Shown one piece after another: positions 9,550 through 18,436 of a stretch of 64,000 nt of DNA (the first letter of the stretch is position 1; every line of letters starts with the position of its first letter). Source of the DNA: Planctomycetota bacterium (GTDB lineage: Bacteria; Planctomycetota; Planctomycetia; Pirellulales; PALSA-1355); the NCBI GenBank assembly GCA_003389325.1, contig QQVE01000034.1, positions 124,001 to 188,000 on the forward strand, in the 5' to 3' direction. Under the pieces are notes generated by a model that made no database searches, was not told the origin of the DNA, and saw only the letters and a list, made by a program, of their open reading frames with translations. The position numbers and the translations under genes were made by a program.

Positions 9550-9678
9550 CGTGCGTCTTCCCGCGGCACGTGCGCGAGACGACCACGCCGCCGCGTTGCA
9601 CGCCCTCCGCGCTTCGATGCAGCGCGTACGGACAGCCACCCGCCCCCAACAAACGCAGCCTCCGCGAAGGTCAGAATA

Positions 9679-12117
9679 ATGTTCACGCGATCCACGCTAC
9701 TCCGCCTCGGCTTCACAACGCTGTTGATCGGAGCTTGGGCTCACGCGGCGACCGCCGACGAAACGATTAAGCTGCTGCCCGGCGAATTCACGCTTTCGGG
9801 CCCCGCGGCCCGGCAGTCGCTGGTGCTGGAATCGTTCGAGGGCGACAACGCGACGGGGCAGTTGGTCGAAGGTCTCGAGTTCGAATCGAGCGATCCGGCC
9901 GTCGTCAAGGTCGAGGACGGAGTCGCCCTGCCGGTAGCCAACGGCACGGCGACCATCACGGCAACGGCCGGCGAGAAGAGCGCCGCGGCCGAAGTGACGG
10001 TCGTGGCGATGGGCGAGCCCTTTGGCTGGAGTTTTCGCAATCACGTCGAGCCGGTGCTCTCGAAGGCCGCCTGCAATACGGGCGCGTGCCATGGGGCGCT
10101 GGCCGGCAAGAAGGGCTTCAAGCTTTCGCTGGGGGCGTTCGATCCCAGCAGCGACTACTTCTATATCACCCGCCAGGCTCGGGCCCGCCGCGTGGTGCTC
10201 AGTGATCCGGGCCGCAGCCTGCTGCTCGAGAAGCCGACCGGCGCCGTGCCGCACAAGGGCGGGGTGCGCTTCTCGCCCGACTCGCTCGAGTATCGCGTGC
10301 TGGCCGAGTGGATTGCCGCCGGCGCTCCCGGTCCGCAGGAGGACGACGCGCGGATCGAGCGCTTGGAGTTTCTGCCGAAAGCGTCGGTACTCGAGCCCGG
10401 CAGCCAGCAGCAGTTGATCGTGCTGGCGCACTTCGACGACGGCCGCGCCGAGGACGTGACGCATTGGGCCCGCTTCACCTCGACCAACGAATCAGTGGCG
10501 ACGGTCGACGATCAGGGCCTCGTGCAAGTGGCCGGCCACGGCGAAGCGGCCATCAAGGCCTGGTACCTGAGCCAGAACGTGATGGCCACCACTAGCGTGG
10601 CCTACCCGCAACAGGTCGATCCGAGCGTGTTCGCCGAGGCTCCGCGTCGCAACTTCATCGATGAGCTGGTGCTCGAGAAGCTCGAGAACCTGAACCTGCC
10701 TCCCTCGCCGCCGGCCGGCGACGCAGAGTTTCTGCGCCGGGCCTTCGTCGACACGATCGGAGCCCTGCCCACGATCGAGGAAACCGAAGCCTTCCTGGCC
10801 GACGAATCGCCCGAAAAGCGCGACACGTTGATCGAGAGCCTGCTCGAGCGGCCCGAGTTCGTCGACTATTGGGCGTACAAGTGGAGCGATCTGCTGCTCG
10901 TGAACAGCGAGAAGCTGCCCGCCCCGGCCATGTGGGCCTACTACCACTGGATTCGCAACAACGTGGCCGCCAATACGCCTTGGGACCAGTTCGCCCGCGA
11001 GCTGGTGACGGCCTCGGGCAGCACGCTGGAGAACGGCGCGGCCAATTTCTTCGTGCTGCACCAGGACCCGCCGGACCTGGCCGAGACCGTGTCGGTGGCC
11101 TTCCTGGGCATGTCGATCAACTGTGCGAAGTGCCACAACCATCCGCTGGAGAAGTGGACCAACGACCAGTACTACGGCATGGCCAACCTGTTCGCCCGGG
11201 TGCGTTCGAAGGAGGCCGACGGCACCGGCAACCGCGTGGTGTATCCGGTCACCTCGGGCGAGTGGATTCAGCCCCGCACGGGCAAGCCGCAGCCGCCGCG
11301 TCCGCTCGACGGCGAGGCCGTGCCGATGGAGGCCGAAGCCGACCGCCGCGTGCACCTGGCCGACTGGCTCACCAGCCCCGAAAACCCCTACTTCAGCCGC
11401 GCGATCACGAACCGCGTGTGGGCGAATTTCTTCGGCGTCGGATTGGTCGAAAGCGTCGACGACTTGCGACTCACCAACCCGCCCAGCAACGCCGCGCTGT
11501 TCGATGCCGCGGCGGGTTACCTGGTCGAGCACGATTTCGACGTCAAGGCCCTGATGCGCGTGATCCTGCAATCGGCCACCTATGCCCGCAGCAGCAAGCC
11601 GCTGGAAGGCAACGCCGCGGACGAACGCTTCTACTCGCGCTACTATCCGCGCCGGATGATGGCCGAGGTGCTGCTCGACGCCTTGTCGCAGGTCTCGGGG
11701 GCCGACACGCCGTTCAAAGGATACGCGCCCGGCACGCGAGCGATCGAACTGCCCGACGTGAACGTCGACTCGTACTTTCTGAAGTCGTTCGGGCGCCCCG
11801 AGCGCAGCATCACCTGCGAGTGCGAGCGGACCGCGATGCCCAGCATGGTGCAGGTGCTGCACATTTCGAACGGCGACACGCTCAACCAGAAGCTGGCGGC
11901 CGAGGGCCACCGCCTCGAACAGATGCTAGCCGACGGCATGTCGAACGAAGAGATCATCGACGAGGCATACCTGGCGGCGCTGGTGCGCCGGCCCACCGAC
12001 GAAGAAAAAGCCAAGCTACTGGCCGCGCTCGACGACGCGCAAGCCGAGCGGCGGCAACTGATCGAGGATCTCTACTGGAGCATCCTCAGCAGCAAGGAGT
12101 TTCTGTTCAATCACTAG
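9679..12117 (+). CDS. PSD1 protein (DUF1549/DUF1553) with N-terminal Ig-like domain
   Basis: This 812-residue exported protein has a signal peptide to about residue 26. A Big2-like bacterial Ig domain covers roughly 30-110, and a cytochrome-like segment has C132-x4-C137-H138. A further Ig-like segment lies near 230-310, DUF1549 spans about 330-520 and DUF1553 about 560-800. A canonical CxxCH haem motif, CAKCH, starts at C482 inside DUF1549. The first motif has four residues between the cysteines, not two, as I recall for this subfamily. Such proteins pair with DUF1501 proteins, as here, and are proposed to act in an exported redox or polymer-degrading system, although the biochemistry is not established. 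Spacing to the DUF1501 gene is 129 bases. Confidence 0.92.
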   Translation: MFTRSTLLRLGFTTLLIGAWAHAATADETIKLLPGEFTLSGPAARQSLVLESFEGDNATGQLVEGLEFESSDPAVVKVEDGVALPVANGTATITATAGEKSAAAEVTVVAMGEPFGWSFRNHVEPVLSKAACNTGACHGALAGKKGFKLSLGAFDPSSDYFYITRQARARRVVLSDPGRSLLLEKPTGAVPHKGGVRFSPDSLEYRVLAEWIAAGAPGPQEDDARIERLEFLPKASVLEPGSQQQLIVLAHFDDGRAEDVTHWARFTSTNESVATVDDQGLVQVAGHGEAAIKAWYLSQNVMATTSVAYPQQVDPSVFAEAPRRNFIDELVLEKLENLNLPPSPPAGDAEFLRRAFVDTIGALPTIEETEAFLADESPEKRDTLIESLLERPEFVDYWAYKWSDLLLVNSEKLPAPAMWAYYHWIRNNVAANTPWDQFARELVTASGSTLENGAANFFVLHQDPPDLAETVSVAFLGMSINCAKCHNHPLEKWTNDQYYGMANLFARVRSKEADGTGNRVVYPVTSGEWIQPRTGKPQPPRPLDGEAVPMEAEADRRVHLADWLTSPENPYFSRAITNRVWANFFGVGLVESVDDLRLTNPPSNAALFDAAAGYLVEHDFDVKALMRVILQSATYARSSKPLEGNAADERFYSRYYPRRMMAEVLLDALSQVSGADTPFKGYAPGTRAIELPDVNVDSYFLKSFGRPERSITCECERTAMPSMVQVLHISNGDTLNQKLAAEGHRLEQMLADGMSNEEIIDEAYLAALVRRPTDEEKAKLLAALDDAQAERRQLIEDLYWSILSSKEFLFNH

Positions 12118-12138
12118 CGACACTAGAACACTGATAAC

Positions 12139-12217
12139 GACACTAGCCCGAAGCGCAAGCGAGGGTGAGTAGCGCAACGAACCGCAATGACCCTCGCTTG
12201 CGCTTCGGGCTAGTGTC
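12139..12217. repeat. Perfect 28-bp inverted repeat, family A (copy 1)
   Basis: Positions 12139-12166 and 12190-12217 are exact reverse complements, separated by 23 bases. The shared core is ACTAGCCCGAAGCGC followed by AAGCGAGGG. It lies 21 bases after the PSD1 stop and just before the PSC1-WD40 gene. A second copy with the same core is at 25203-25284. It could act as a terminator or mRNA-stabilising hairpin, or belong to a REP-like dispersed family. Confidence 0.9.
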
Positions 12218-12243
12218 AGACTCAGCACAGGCGGACTGGATAC

Positions 12244-15200
12244 ATGATTCGCAAGGCGTTGTTGCTTTCGACGTTGATTTGGTCGTTGGGCACCGTGGCC
12301 CGGGCGGCGGACGAGCCGGCGGCACCGGACTTCAATCGCGACGTCGCTCCGATCCTGCAAACGTATTGCGCCGCCTGCCACAGTGCCGACGCTCCCGAGG
12401 CGGAGTTGGTGCTCGAAAGCCACAAGGGCCTGGTGGCCGGCGGCGCCAGCGGCGCGGCCATCGTGCCGGGCAAGGCCGACGAGAGCCGGCTGATCGGCGT
12501 GCTCACCGGCAAGCTAGAACCGGCCATGCCTCCGGAGGATAACGAGAAGCCGTCTGACAAAGAGATCGCCGTGCTCGTCGCCTGGATCAATGCGGGGGCC
12601 AAGGCATCGACCGGCCCGGCTCCCGATCCGGTACCGTTGAAGGTTCCCAAAATCGAGCCCACCGTGCCGGTGCACGAAGCGGTCACCTCGGTCGCGTTCG
12701 CGCCCGACGGCAAGACGCTGGCCGTGGCCCGGTTCGACACGATCGAGTTGCTGGCGATGCCCGAGCGCACCCTGCTCGTGAAGCTCGGTCCGCATCGCGG
12801 GCGGATCAACTCGGTGCGGTTCTCGGCCGACGGCAAGCGCCTGGTGGCCGCCGGCGGCCAGCCCGGCGTGGTGGGCGAGGTGCGGGTGTGGAACGTGGAA
12901 AATGCCAAGCCCGCGGCCACGATCGAAGGACACAACGACAGCCTGTATGCGGCCGTGATCAGCCCCGACGGCAAGCTGCTGGCCACCAGCAGCTACGACC
13001 AGCAGATCAAGCTCTGGGACCTCGCGGGCAAGGAACTGCGGACGCTGGCCGGCCACAACGACGCGGTGTTCGACCTGGCATTTCGGCCCAACGGCAAGGT
13101 GCTGGCCAGCGCCAGCGGCGACCGCACGGTCAAGCTGTGGGACGTGGCCGGCGGAGAGCGGCTCGACACGTTCGGCCAGCCGACGAAGGAGCAGTATTGC
13201 GTCGCCTTCAGTCCCGATGGCAAGCGCGTGGCCGCCGGCGGCGTGGACAACCGCATTCGCGTTTGGAACATCAGTCCCGACGCGAAGGAAAACACGAACC
13301 CGCTCGTCTATGCCCGATTCGCCCACGAGGCGGCAGTGGTGAATCTGGTGTTCTCGGCCGACGGCAAGACGCTGGTCTCGGCCGGCGAGGACCGCACGGT
13401 GAAGGTGTGGGAAGCCGAAACGATGACCGAGAAGCGCCTGCTCGCTCAAAGCGACTGGGCCCCGGCCCTGGCGCTGACGCCCGACGGGAAGACGATCGCC
13501 GTGGGACGGCTCGACGGCAGCCTGGAGTTTTACGAGGCGGAAAGCGGCCAGGTTATTCCTACGCCGCCGCCGCCGAAGCCGGAACTGGCCAGCCTCTCCC
13601 GCCAGGGTGTGCAAAGCGGTGCCAAGACCCGCCTGACGCTCGCCGGCAAGCACTTGGCCGAGGCCACTGAGATCAAGGCGAGCCACGACAAGCTGGCGGC
13701 GCGGATCATCGAGCGGCCCAGCGGCAAGCAACTCAAGATCGAAGTCGAGCCGGCCGCCGATCTGCCGCGGGGACGCTACGAGCTGTGGGTGACTTCCGCC
13801 GGTGGTGAGAGCACGAGGCATCGCCTCTTTGTCGATGAGCTGCCGCAAGTCCAAGAGGCCGAGCCGAACGATGCGCTCGCCGATGCCGAGGCGACTCCGC
13901 CCGCGGCGCAGGTCTGGGGCACGCTGGCCAAGCGCGGCGACGTCGATCACTTTGCCTTCGATGCCCGGGCAGGGCAGCAGCTGGTGTTCGACGTCAGCGC
14001 CGCGAGCCTGGGCTCGAAGGCCAACGTGGTGGTGACCCTGTTCGACGCCCGGGGCCGCGTGCTGGCCGACAACAACGACTTCGGCGGCTCGAGCGACCCG
14101 CTACTGGCCTACCGGATTCCGGCCGACGGCCGCTACGTGGTTCAACTCAGCGACCTGATGCTCGAGGGGAGCAAGGAACATACCTACCGGCTCTCCTATG
14201 GCGTGCTGCCGGTGCCCACGGGCGTTTATCCCTTAAGCGTACCGGCCGGCGAGGCGGCCGAGGTCGAGGTGACCGGGTTCAATTTGCCGCAAGACTTGAA
14301 AGTGAACGTGCCAGCCGGCGACTCGGGCGAGTTGACCGTGCCGATCGACGCCGCGAAGTATCGCGTGCGCGAACCGCTCAAGGTCGTTGTCGGCACGCTG
14401 CCCGAAAAGCTGGAAGTCGAGCCGAACGACACGCCCGAGGCCGCCACGGCGATCGACCTGCCCGCGACGGTCGGCGGCCGCTTACAGCCGGCCGACGAGA
14501 GTACCGACGCGCTGGGCGACAATGATTACTTCCGCTTCGAGAGCAAGGCGGGCCAGACCTGGATCGTCGAAACCGACGCGGCCCGCCGGGGGTCGCCGGT
14601 GGATACCGTGGTCGAAGTGCTGCACGAGGACGGCTCGCCGGTCGAGCGCGTGCTGCTGCAGGCGGTGCGCGATTCGACGGTCACCTTCCGCGGCATCGAC
14701 AGCGTCACCCGCGACTGCCGGCTGACCAACTGGGAAGAGATGCAGCTCAACCAGTTGCTCTACATCAACGGCGAGGTGGTCAAGCTGTTCCGCTCGCCGC
14801 GCGGACCCGACTCGGGCTTTCTGTTCTACGAAGGCGACGGCGGCAAGCGGCTGCTGTACTACGACACCAGTGCCACGGTGCACGCCGTCGACGAACCGTG
14901 CTACATCGTTGAACCGCACGAGCCGGGATCGCAGTTGATCTCGACCGGCCTGCCGATCTTTCCGGTGTACTACACGAACGACGACGATGCCCAGCGCCGC
15001 ATCGGCAGCGACTCGCGGCTGACGTTCACGGCGCCTGCCGACGGCAGCTACCTGGTGCGCGTGCGCGACGCGCGGGGTTACGGCGGCGATCGCTTCGCCT
15101 ACCGGCTGACGGTTCGACCGCCAACGCCCGACTTCAACGTGGCGCTTCGCGGCGGCGACAACGTGGCCGCCGGCAGCGGCACCGAGTTCGTGCTCACGGT

Positions 15201-15795
15201 CACCCGCATCGACGGGTTCGACGGCGAAGTGCACGTCGACGTGACGAACGTGCCGGAGGGCTTTCGCGTGTCCTCGCCGATCGTGGTGCAGGCCGGGCAC
15301 CGTGAGGCCAAGGGCGTGATCTTCGCCGAGCCGGACGCCAAGCAGCCTGCAGACGAGGCGATCGCCAAGGTCGAGGTCCGCGCCAAGGCCCAAGTGGGCA
15401 GCGCGGAGATCGTCAAGCCCGTGAGCGGCTTCGACAAGCTCAAGCTGACCGGCAAGCCAAAGCTGCTGGTCAGGCTCGAGCCGGCCGAGTTGGTCGTCGC
15501 GCCTGGTTCGACCATCACCGCCAAGCTGATCGTCGAGCGCAACGGCCACGACGACCTGGTGAAGTTCGAGGTCGAGAACATGCCCCACGGCGTGATCGTC
15601 GACAACATCGGCCTCTCGGGCGTGTTGATGCCCAAGGGCGAGAACGAGCGCGAGATCTTCATCACCGCCGACAAGTGGGTGCCCGAGGCCACGCGTCAAT
15701 GCTACGCCCGCGCGCTCCAGGCCGGCGGACAATGCTCGGCCCCGGTCGTGATCCACGTCCGCCAGCCCAGCCCGCTGGCCGAAGCGGGGGACTGA
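12244..15795 (+). CDS. PSC1 cytochrome / WD40 / pre-peptidase domain protein
   Basis: This 1183-residue exported multidomain protein has a signal peptide ending near ARA-ADE (residues 20-23). The planctomycete cytochrome-c-like PSC1 domain follows, with haem motif C42-A-A-C45-H46 and an AIVPGKADESRL block. WD40 repeats then fill about residues 140-430; they show repeated SPDGK or SADGK turns and WD endings such as KLWDLAG, KLWDVAG and KVWEAE. Two bacterial pre-peptidase (PPC) domains start at about 535 and 722, each with an EPND motif. The C-terminal part is beta-rich. It is probably a surface or periplasmic redox and scaffold protein. The family commonly sits beside DUF1501/PSD1 genes, as here. 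Confidence 0.9.
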   Translation: MIRKALLLSTLIWSLGTVARAADEPAAPDFNRDVAPILQTYCAACHSADAPEAELVLESHKGLVAGGASGAAIVPGKADESRLIGVLTGKLEPAMPPEDNEKPSDKEIAVLVAWINAGAKASTGPAPDPVPLKVPKIEPTVPVHEAVTSVAFAPDGKTLAVARFDTIELLAMPERTLLVKLGPHRGRINSVRFSADGKRLVAAGGQPGVVGEVRVWNVENAKPAATIEGHNDSLYAAVISPDGKLLATSSYDQQIKLWDLAGKELRTLAGHNDAVFDLAFRPNGKVLASASGDRTVKLWDVAGGERLDTFGQPTKEQYCVAFSPDGKRVAAGGVDNRIRVWNISPDAKENTNPLVYARFAHEAAVVNLVFSADGKTLVSAGEDRTVKVWEAETMTEKRLLAQSDWAPALALTPDGKTIAVGRLDGSLEFYEAESGQVIPTPPPPKPELASLSRQGVQSGAKTRLTLAGKHLAEATEIKASHDKLAARIIERPSGKQLKIEVEPAADLPRGRYELWVTSAGGESTRHRLFVDELPQVQEAEPNDALADAEATPPAAQVWGTLAKRGDVDHFAFDARAGQQLVFDVSAASLGSKANVVVTLFDARGRVLADNNDFGGSSDPLLAYRIPADGRYVVQLSDLMLEGSKEHTYRLSYGVLPVPTGVYPLSVPAGEAAEVEVTGFNLPQDLKVNVPAGDSGELTVPIDAAKYRVREPLKVVVGTLPEKLEVEPNDTPEAATAIDLPATVGGRLQPADESTDALGDNDYFRFESKAGQTWIVETDAARRGSPVDTVVEVLHEDGSPVERVLLQAVRDSTVTFRGIDSVTRDCRLTNWEEMQLNQLLYINGEVVKLFRSPRGPDSGFLFYEGDGGKRLLYYDTSATVHAVDEPCYIVEPHEPGSQLISTGLPIFPVYYTNDDDAQRRIGSDSRLTFTAPADGSYLVRVRDARGYGGDRFAYRLTVRPPTPDFNVALRGGDNVAAGSGTEFVLTVTRIDGFDGEVHVDVTNVPEGFRVSSPIVVQAGHREAKGVIFAEPDAKQPADEAIAKVEVRAKAQVGSAEIVKPVSGFDKLKLTGKPKLLVRLEPAELVVAPGSTITAKLIVERNGHDDLVKFEVENMPHGVIVDNIGLSGVLMPKGENEREIFITADKWVPEATRQCYARALQAGGQCSAPVVIHVRQPSPLAEAGD

Positions 15796-15947
15796 GGTTT
15801 GGAAAGAAGGCCTGCGCGATCGGGTGGTAGTTCCTGGGCCTGTTCATCAGCGCGGTCGCTACAACGTCATAATCCGAGCGTCTTCCATCTGGCTGCCATG
15901 CTATGATGAGGCCCTCGGCAACCAATACTCTGGTAGAGGTGACGCTA

Positions 15948-16775
15948 ATGAAACCAGCAATCGTGTTCGCCTGCTGGGCCCTCGCACTGCCCAGCTACGC
16001 TATCGCTGATCCGTACTCTTCGGCGGTTCTCTCCAATGGGCCGATTGGATACTGGCGGCTGGGGGAGGCAGCCAGCGCTTCCACAGCATTGGATAGCGGA
16101 TCCAACAACCTCGATGGTACATATCTGAGCTCTGTGACTCCGGGGGCCGCCGGCGCGATCCAGAGTTCAACCAATACCGCTGCCACGTTCATCGGCGACG
16201 GATTCAATGGCGGGTTCGTTGACATTGGCTATGAACCGCTCTTAGACCTGACCCACTCGTTCACCATCGAAGCGTGGTTTAAAACAGCCGCCGTTGGCGG
16301 CACACAGCGCATCTTGAGCAACCGGTTCTATGGCGGATCGTTTGGCGAAGGATACGGACTGGGAATCGAAGATTCTCACTTGATCTTCAGCGCGTTCGGC
16401 GTCGAAGACTACCGCACTTCGGACGTTGTGATCGCGGACGAATGGTTTTACGTGGCCGTCGTCGTTGATGCACTCTCGGCGCCGTCGTTTTATCTCAATG
16501 GGCAGCCGTTCGAGGCATTCCCCAGCAGCGGTGCAATCGTCGCGAGTTCCAGCGCGTTTCAGATTGGACGGAACCCGATGGCCGACGGCGTATCCAGCTT
16601 CGAGCCCTTCAACGGTGTTCTAGACGAGGTTGCGATTTACGGCACGCCTCTGGAGCCAGAAGTGATCGAGTATCACTACAACGCGTCCATCCCGGAGCCG
16701 ACATCTGCGATCCTGGCGGCCGTTGGAGCAGCAGCATGTGTGATTGGAATCGGCTTGCGCCGCCAGCGAGCATAG
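15948..16775 (+). CDS. LamG-domain PEP-CTERM protein
   Basis: This 275-residue exported protein has a signal peptide (MKPAIVFACWALALPSYA). A laminin-G/concanavalin-like domain covers roughly 25-240, with IGYWRLGE, FTIEAWFK and FNGVLDEVAIY, the usual hallmarks of LamG domains in PEP-CTERM proteins. The PEP-CTERM signal IPEPTSAILAAVGAAA and the basic tail LRRQR close it. The ATG at 15948 has AGAGGTGA upstream; the in-frame ATG at 15903 would block the signal peptide. Base composition is noticeably less GC-biased at third positions than in its neighbours, which suggests recent acquisition or relaxed expression. The domain probably binds carbohydrate in the envelope matrix. Confidence 0.88.
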   Translation: MKPAIVFACWALALPSYAIADPYSSAVLSNGPIGYWRLGEAASASTALDSGSNNLDGTYLSSVTPGAAGAIQSSTNTAATFIGDGFNGGFVDIGYEPLLDLTHSFTIEAWFKTAAVGGTQRILSNRFYGGSFGEGYGLGIEDSHLIFSAFGVEDYRTSDVVIADEWFYVAVVVDALSAPSFYLNGQPFEAFPSSGAIVASSSAFQIGRNPMADGVSSFEPFNGVLDEVAIYGTPLEPEVIEYHYNASIPEPTSAILAAVGAAACVIGIGLRRQRA

Positions 16776-16839
16776 CCGGGACAATCCGCCCGCCCGCGCG
16801 AGCACCTCACCACAAGAGCCCACGCCACCATCCACTCGC

Positions 16840-16869
16840 TTGACAGTCCCGCGCGTAAAGCCTCATATT
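16840..16869 (+). promoter_or_regulatory. Predicted sigma-70-type promoter of the molybdenum hydroxylase operon
   Basis: A perfect TTGACA at 16840-16845 is followed after 18 bases by CATATT at 16864-16869 (4 of 6 to TATAAT). The first gene of the operon starts at 16922, a reasonable leader length. Assigned by eye from consensus only. Confidence 0.45.
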
Positions 16870-16921
16870 GGTTGCTGTTGCGCGGAAGCGCGCCCGCCTA
16901 CCAACCTCGGGGAAACGCCAC

Positions 16922-17794
16922 GTGAAAGAATTCGAATTTCAATCGGCCACGACCGTCGACGAGGCAGTGAGCCTGCTGGCGGCCAAGGGGGACCAGGCCC
17001 GGGTGCTGACCGGCGGCACCGACCTGATCGTGCAGCTGCGCGAGGGGCTCCGCTCGGCCGACCTGGTGGTCGACGTCAAGAAGATTCCCGAGCTGATGAC
17101 CATGTCGTTCAGCCCCGAGCAGGGTCTGCGGCTGGGGGCTGCGGTGCCGTGCCATCGCATCTACGGCGATAAGGACGTGGCCGTGGCCTATCCCGGGCTG
17201 GCCGACGCGGCCCGCATCATCGGCGGCTGGCAGATCCAAAGTCGCGCAAGCGTCGGGGGCAACCTCTGCAATTCGTCGCCGGCGGCCGACTCGATTCCGC
17301 CGCTCGTCGTTCACGACGCGGTCTGCCACCTGGCAGGTCCCGGCGGACGGCGCACGGTGAAGGCGAGCGAGTTTTGCACCGCGCCGGGGAAGAACGTCTT
17401 GCAGCGGGGCGAGTTGCTCGTGTCGCTCGAGTTTCCGCCGCCGGCTGAGCACGCCTCGTCGGCCTACATGCGGTTCATTCCCCGCAACGAAATGGACATC
17501 GCCGTGGTGGGGGCCGCCTCCTGGGTGCAGCTCACTGCCGCGGGCGACACGATCGAAAAAGCCTCGATTGCCTTGGCCGCAGTCGCACCCACGCCCTTGG
17601 CCGCGACCGAGGCCAGCAGCTTTCTGGCCGGCAAGCCGGCCACCAGCGAAACCTTTGCCAAGGCCGGCGAACTGGCCAGCCAGGTGGCCCGGCCGATCAG
17701 CGACAAGCGGGGCACGAGCGAATATCGCAAGCACCTGGCGGGCGTACTGACCCAGCGCACGTTGGCCATCGCCGTCGAACGGGCCCGCGGCTAG
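16922..17794 (+). CDS. Molybdenum hydroxylase FAD-binding subunit (CoxM/XdhB-like)
   Basis: This 290-residue protein is the FAD subunit of a xanthine dehydrogenase / CO dehydrogenase-type enzyme. FAD-contact blocks are visible: VLTGGTDLIVQLREG, and GGNLCNSSPAADSIPPL near residue 115. It passes electrons from the iron-sulfur subunit to an external acceptor. The start is the GTG at 16922, with GGGGAAA upstream. The order FAD, 2Fe-2S, Mo subunit, MoaD-like is compact: 47 bases to the next gene, then 52 and 23. That argues for one transcript. Confidence 0.92.
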   Translation: MKEFEFQSATTVDEAVSLLAAKGDQARVLTGGTDLIVQLREGLRSADLVVDVKKIPELMTMSFSPEQGLRLGAAVPCHRIYGDKDVAVAYPGLADAARIIGGWQIQSRASVGGNLCNSSPAADSIPPLVVHDAVCHLAGPGGRRTVKASEFCTAPGKNVLQRGELLVSLEFPPPAEHASSAYMRFIPRNEMDIAVVGAASWVQLTAAGDTIEKASIALAAVAPTPLAATEASSFLAGKPATSETFAKAGELASQVARPISDKRGTSEYRKHLAGVLTQRTLAIAVERARG

Positions 17795-17841
17795 GGGCCG
17801 CGAACGACTCATCCCTTCCACACGTCAACCGAGGATCACCC

Positions 17842-18384
17842 GTGGCCAAGAAAACGCACGTTGCGACGACGATCAACGGCGAGCCGATGGAGTTTCTTTG
17901 CGAAGCTCGCCAAAGCCTTTTGGAAGTGCTTCGCGACAACCTGGCAATGACCGGCTCGAAGGAAGGCTGCAACAACGGCAACTGCGGCGCCTGCACCGTG
18001 CTGCTCGACGGGCAGCCGGTCGATAGCTGCCTGGTGCTGGCCGTCGAAGCCGAAGGAGCCGAGATCACCACCGTCGAAGGCATCGCCGACGACTCCCGCC
18101 TGCACCCCATTCAGCAGTGCTTTTTGGAAGAGGCGGCCTTGCAATGCGGCGTGTGCACGCCGGGCTTCATCGTCACGGCCAAGGCGCTGCTCGATCGCAA
18201 CCCGACGCCCAGCGAGCACGAAATTCGCTTTCAGTTGGCCGGCAACCTCTGCCGCTGCACCGGCTACGACAAGATCATTCGCGCCGTGCAGGATGCCGGA
18301 AAACGGATGGCGGCCGAAGCCCGCGGCGCCTCGACGACCACGAACGGCAGCCCCGCGCGGCAGCAACAGAAGCAAGCCACCTGA
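17842..18384 (+). CDS. Molybdenum hydroxylase 2Fe-2S subunit (CoxS/XdhC-like)
   Basis: This 180-residue protein binds two 2Fe-2S clusters. The plant-ferredoxin-type cluster uses C43, C48, C51 and C63 (GCNNGNCGAC and a later C). The second, helical cluster uses C102 and C105 (CGVC) with C137 and C139 (CRC). It relays electrons from the molybdenum centre to the FAD subunit. The last 25 or so residues, rich in Ala, Thr and Gln, are a low-complexity tail beyond the usual family end. It starts at a GTG with GAGGATC upstream. Confidence 0.94.
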   Translation: MAKKTHVATTINGEPMEFLCEARQSLLEVLRDNLAMTGSKEGCNNGNCGACTVLLDGQPVDSCLVLAVEAEGAEITTVEGIADDSRLHPIQQCFLEEAALQCGVCTPGFIVTAKALLDRNPTPSEHEIRFQLAGNLCRCTGYDKIIRAVQDAGKRMAAEARGASTTTNGSPARQQQKQAT

Positions 18385-18436
18385 AGACCCACAAACAACC
18401 CCTAGCGCGCCACGAACAGCGCGGGAGCACGAGGCC

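Noticed and set aside
9550-9678. Possible small gene between the DUF1501 and PSD1 genes
   Set aside because: No start with a ribosome site and no conserved motif; it looks like an ordinary spacer in this gene pair.
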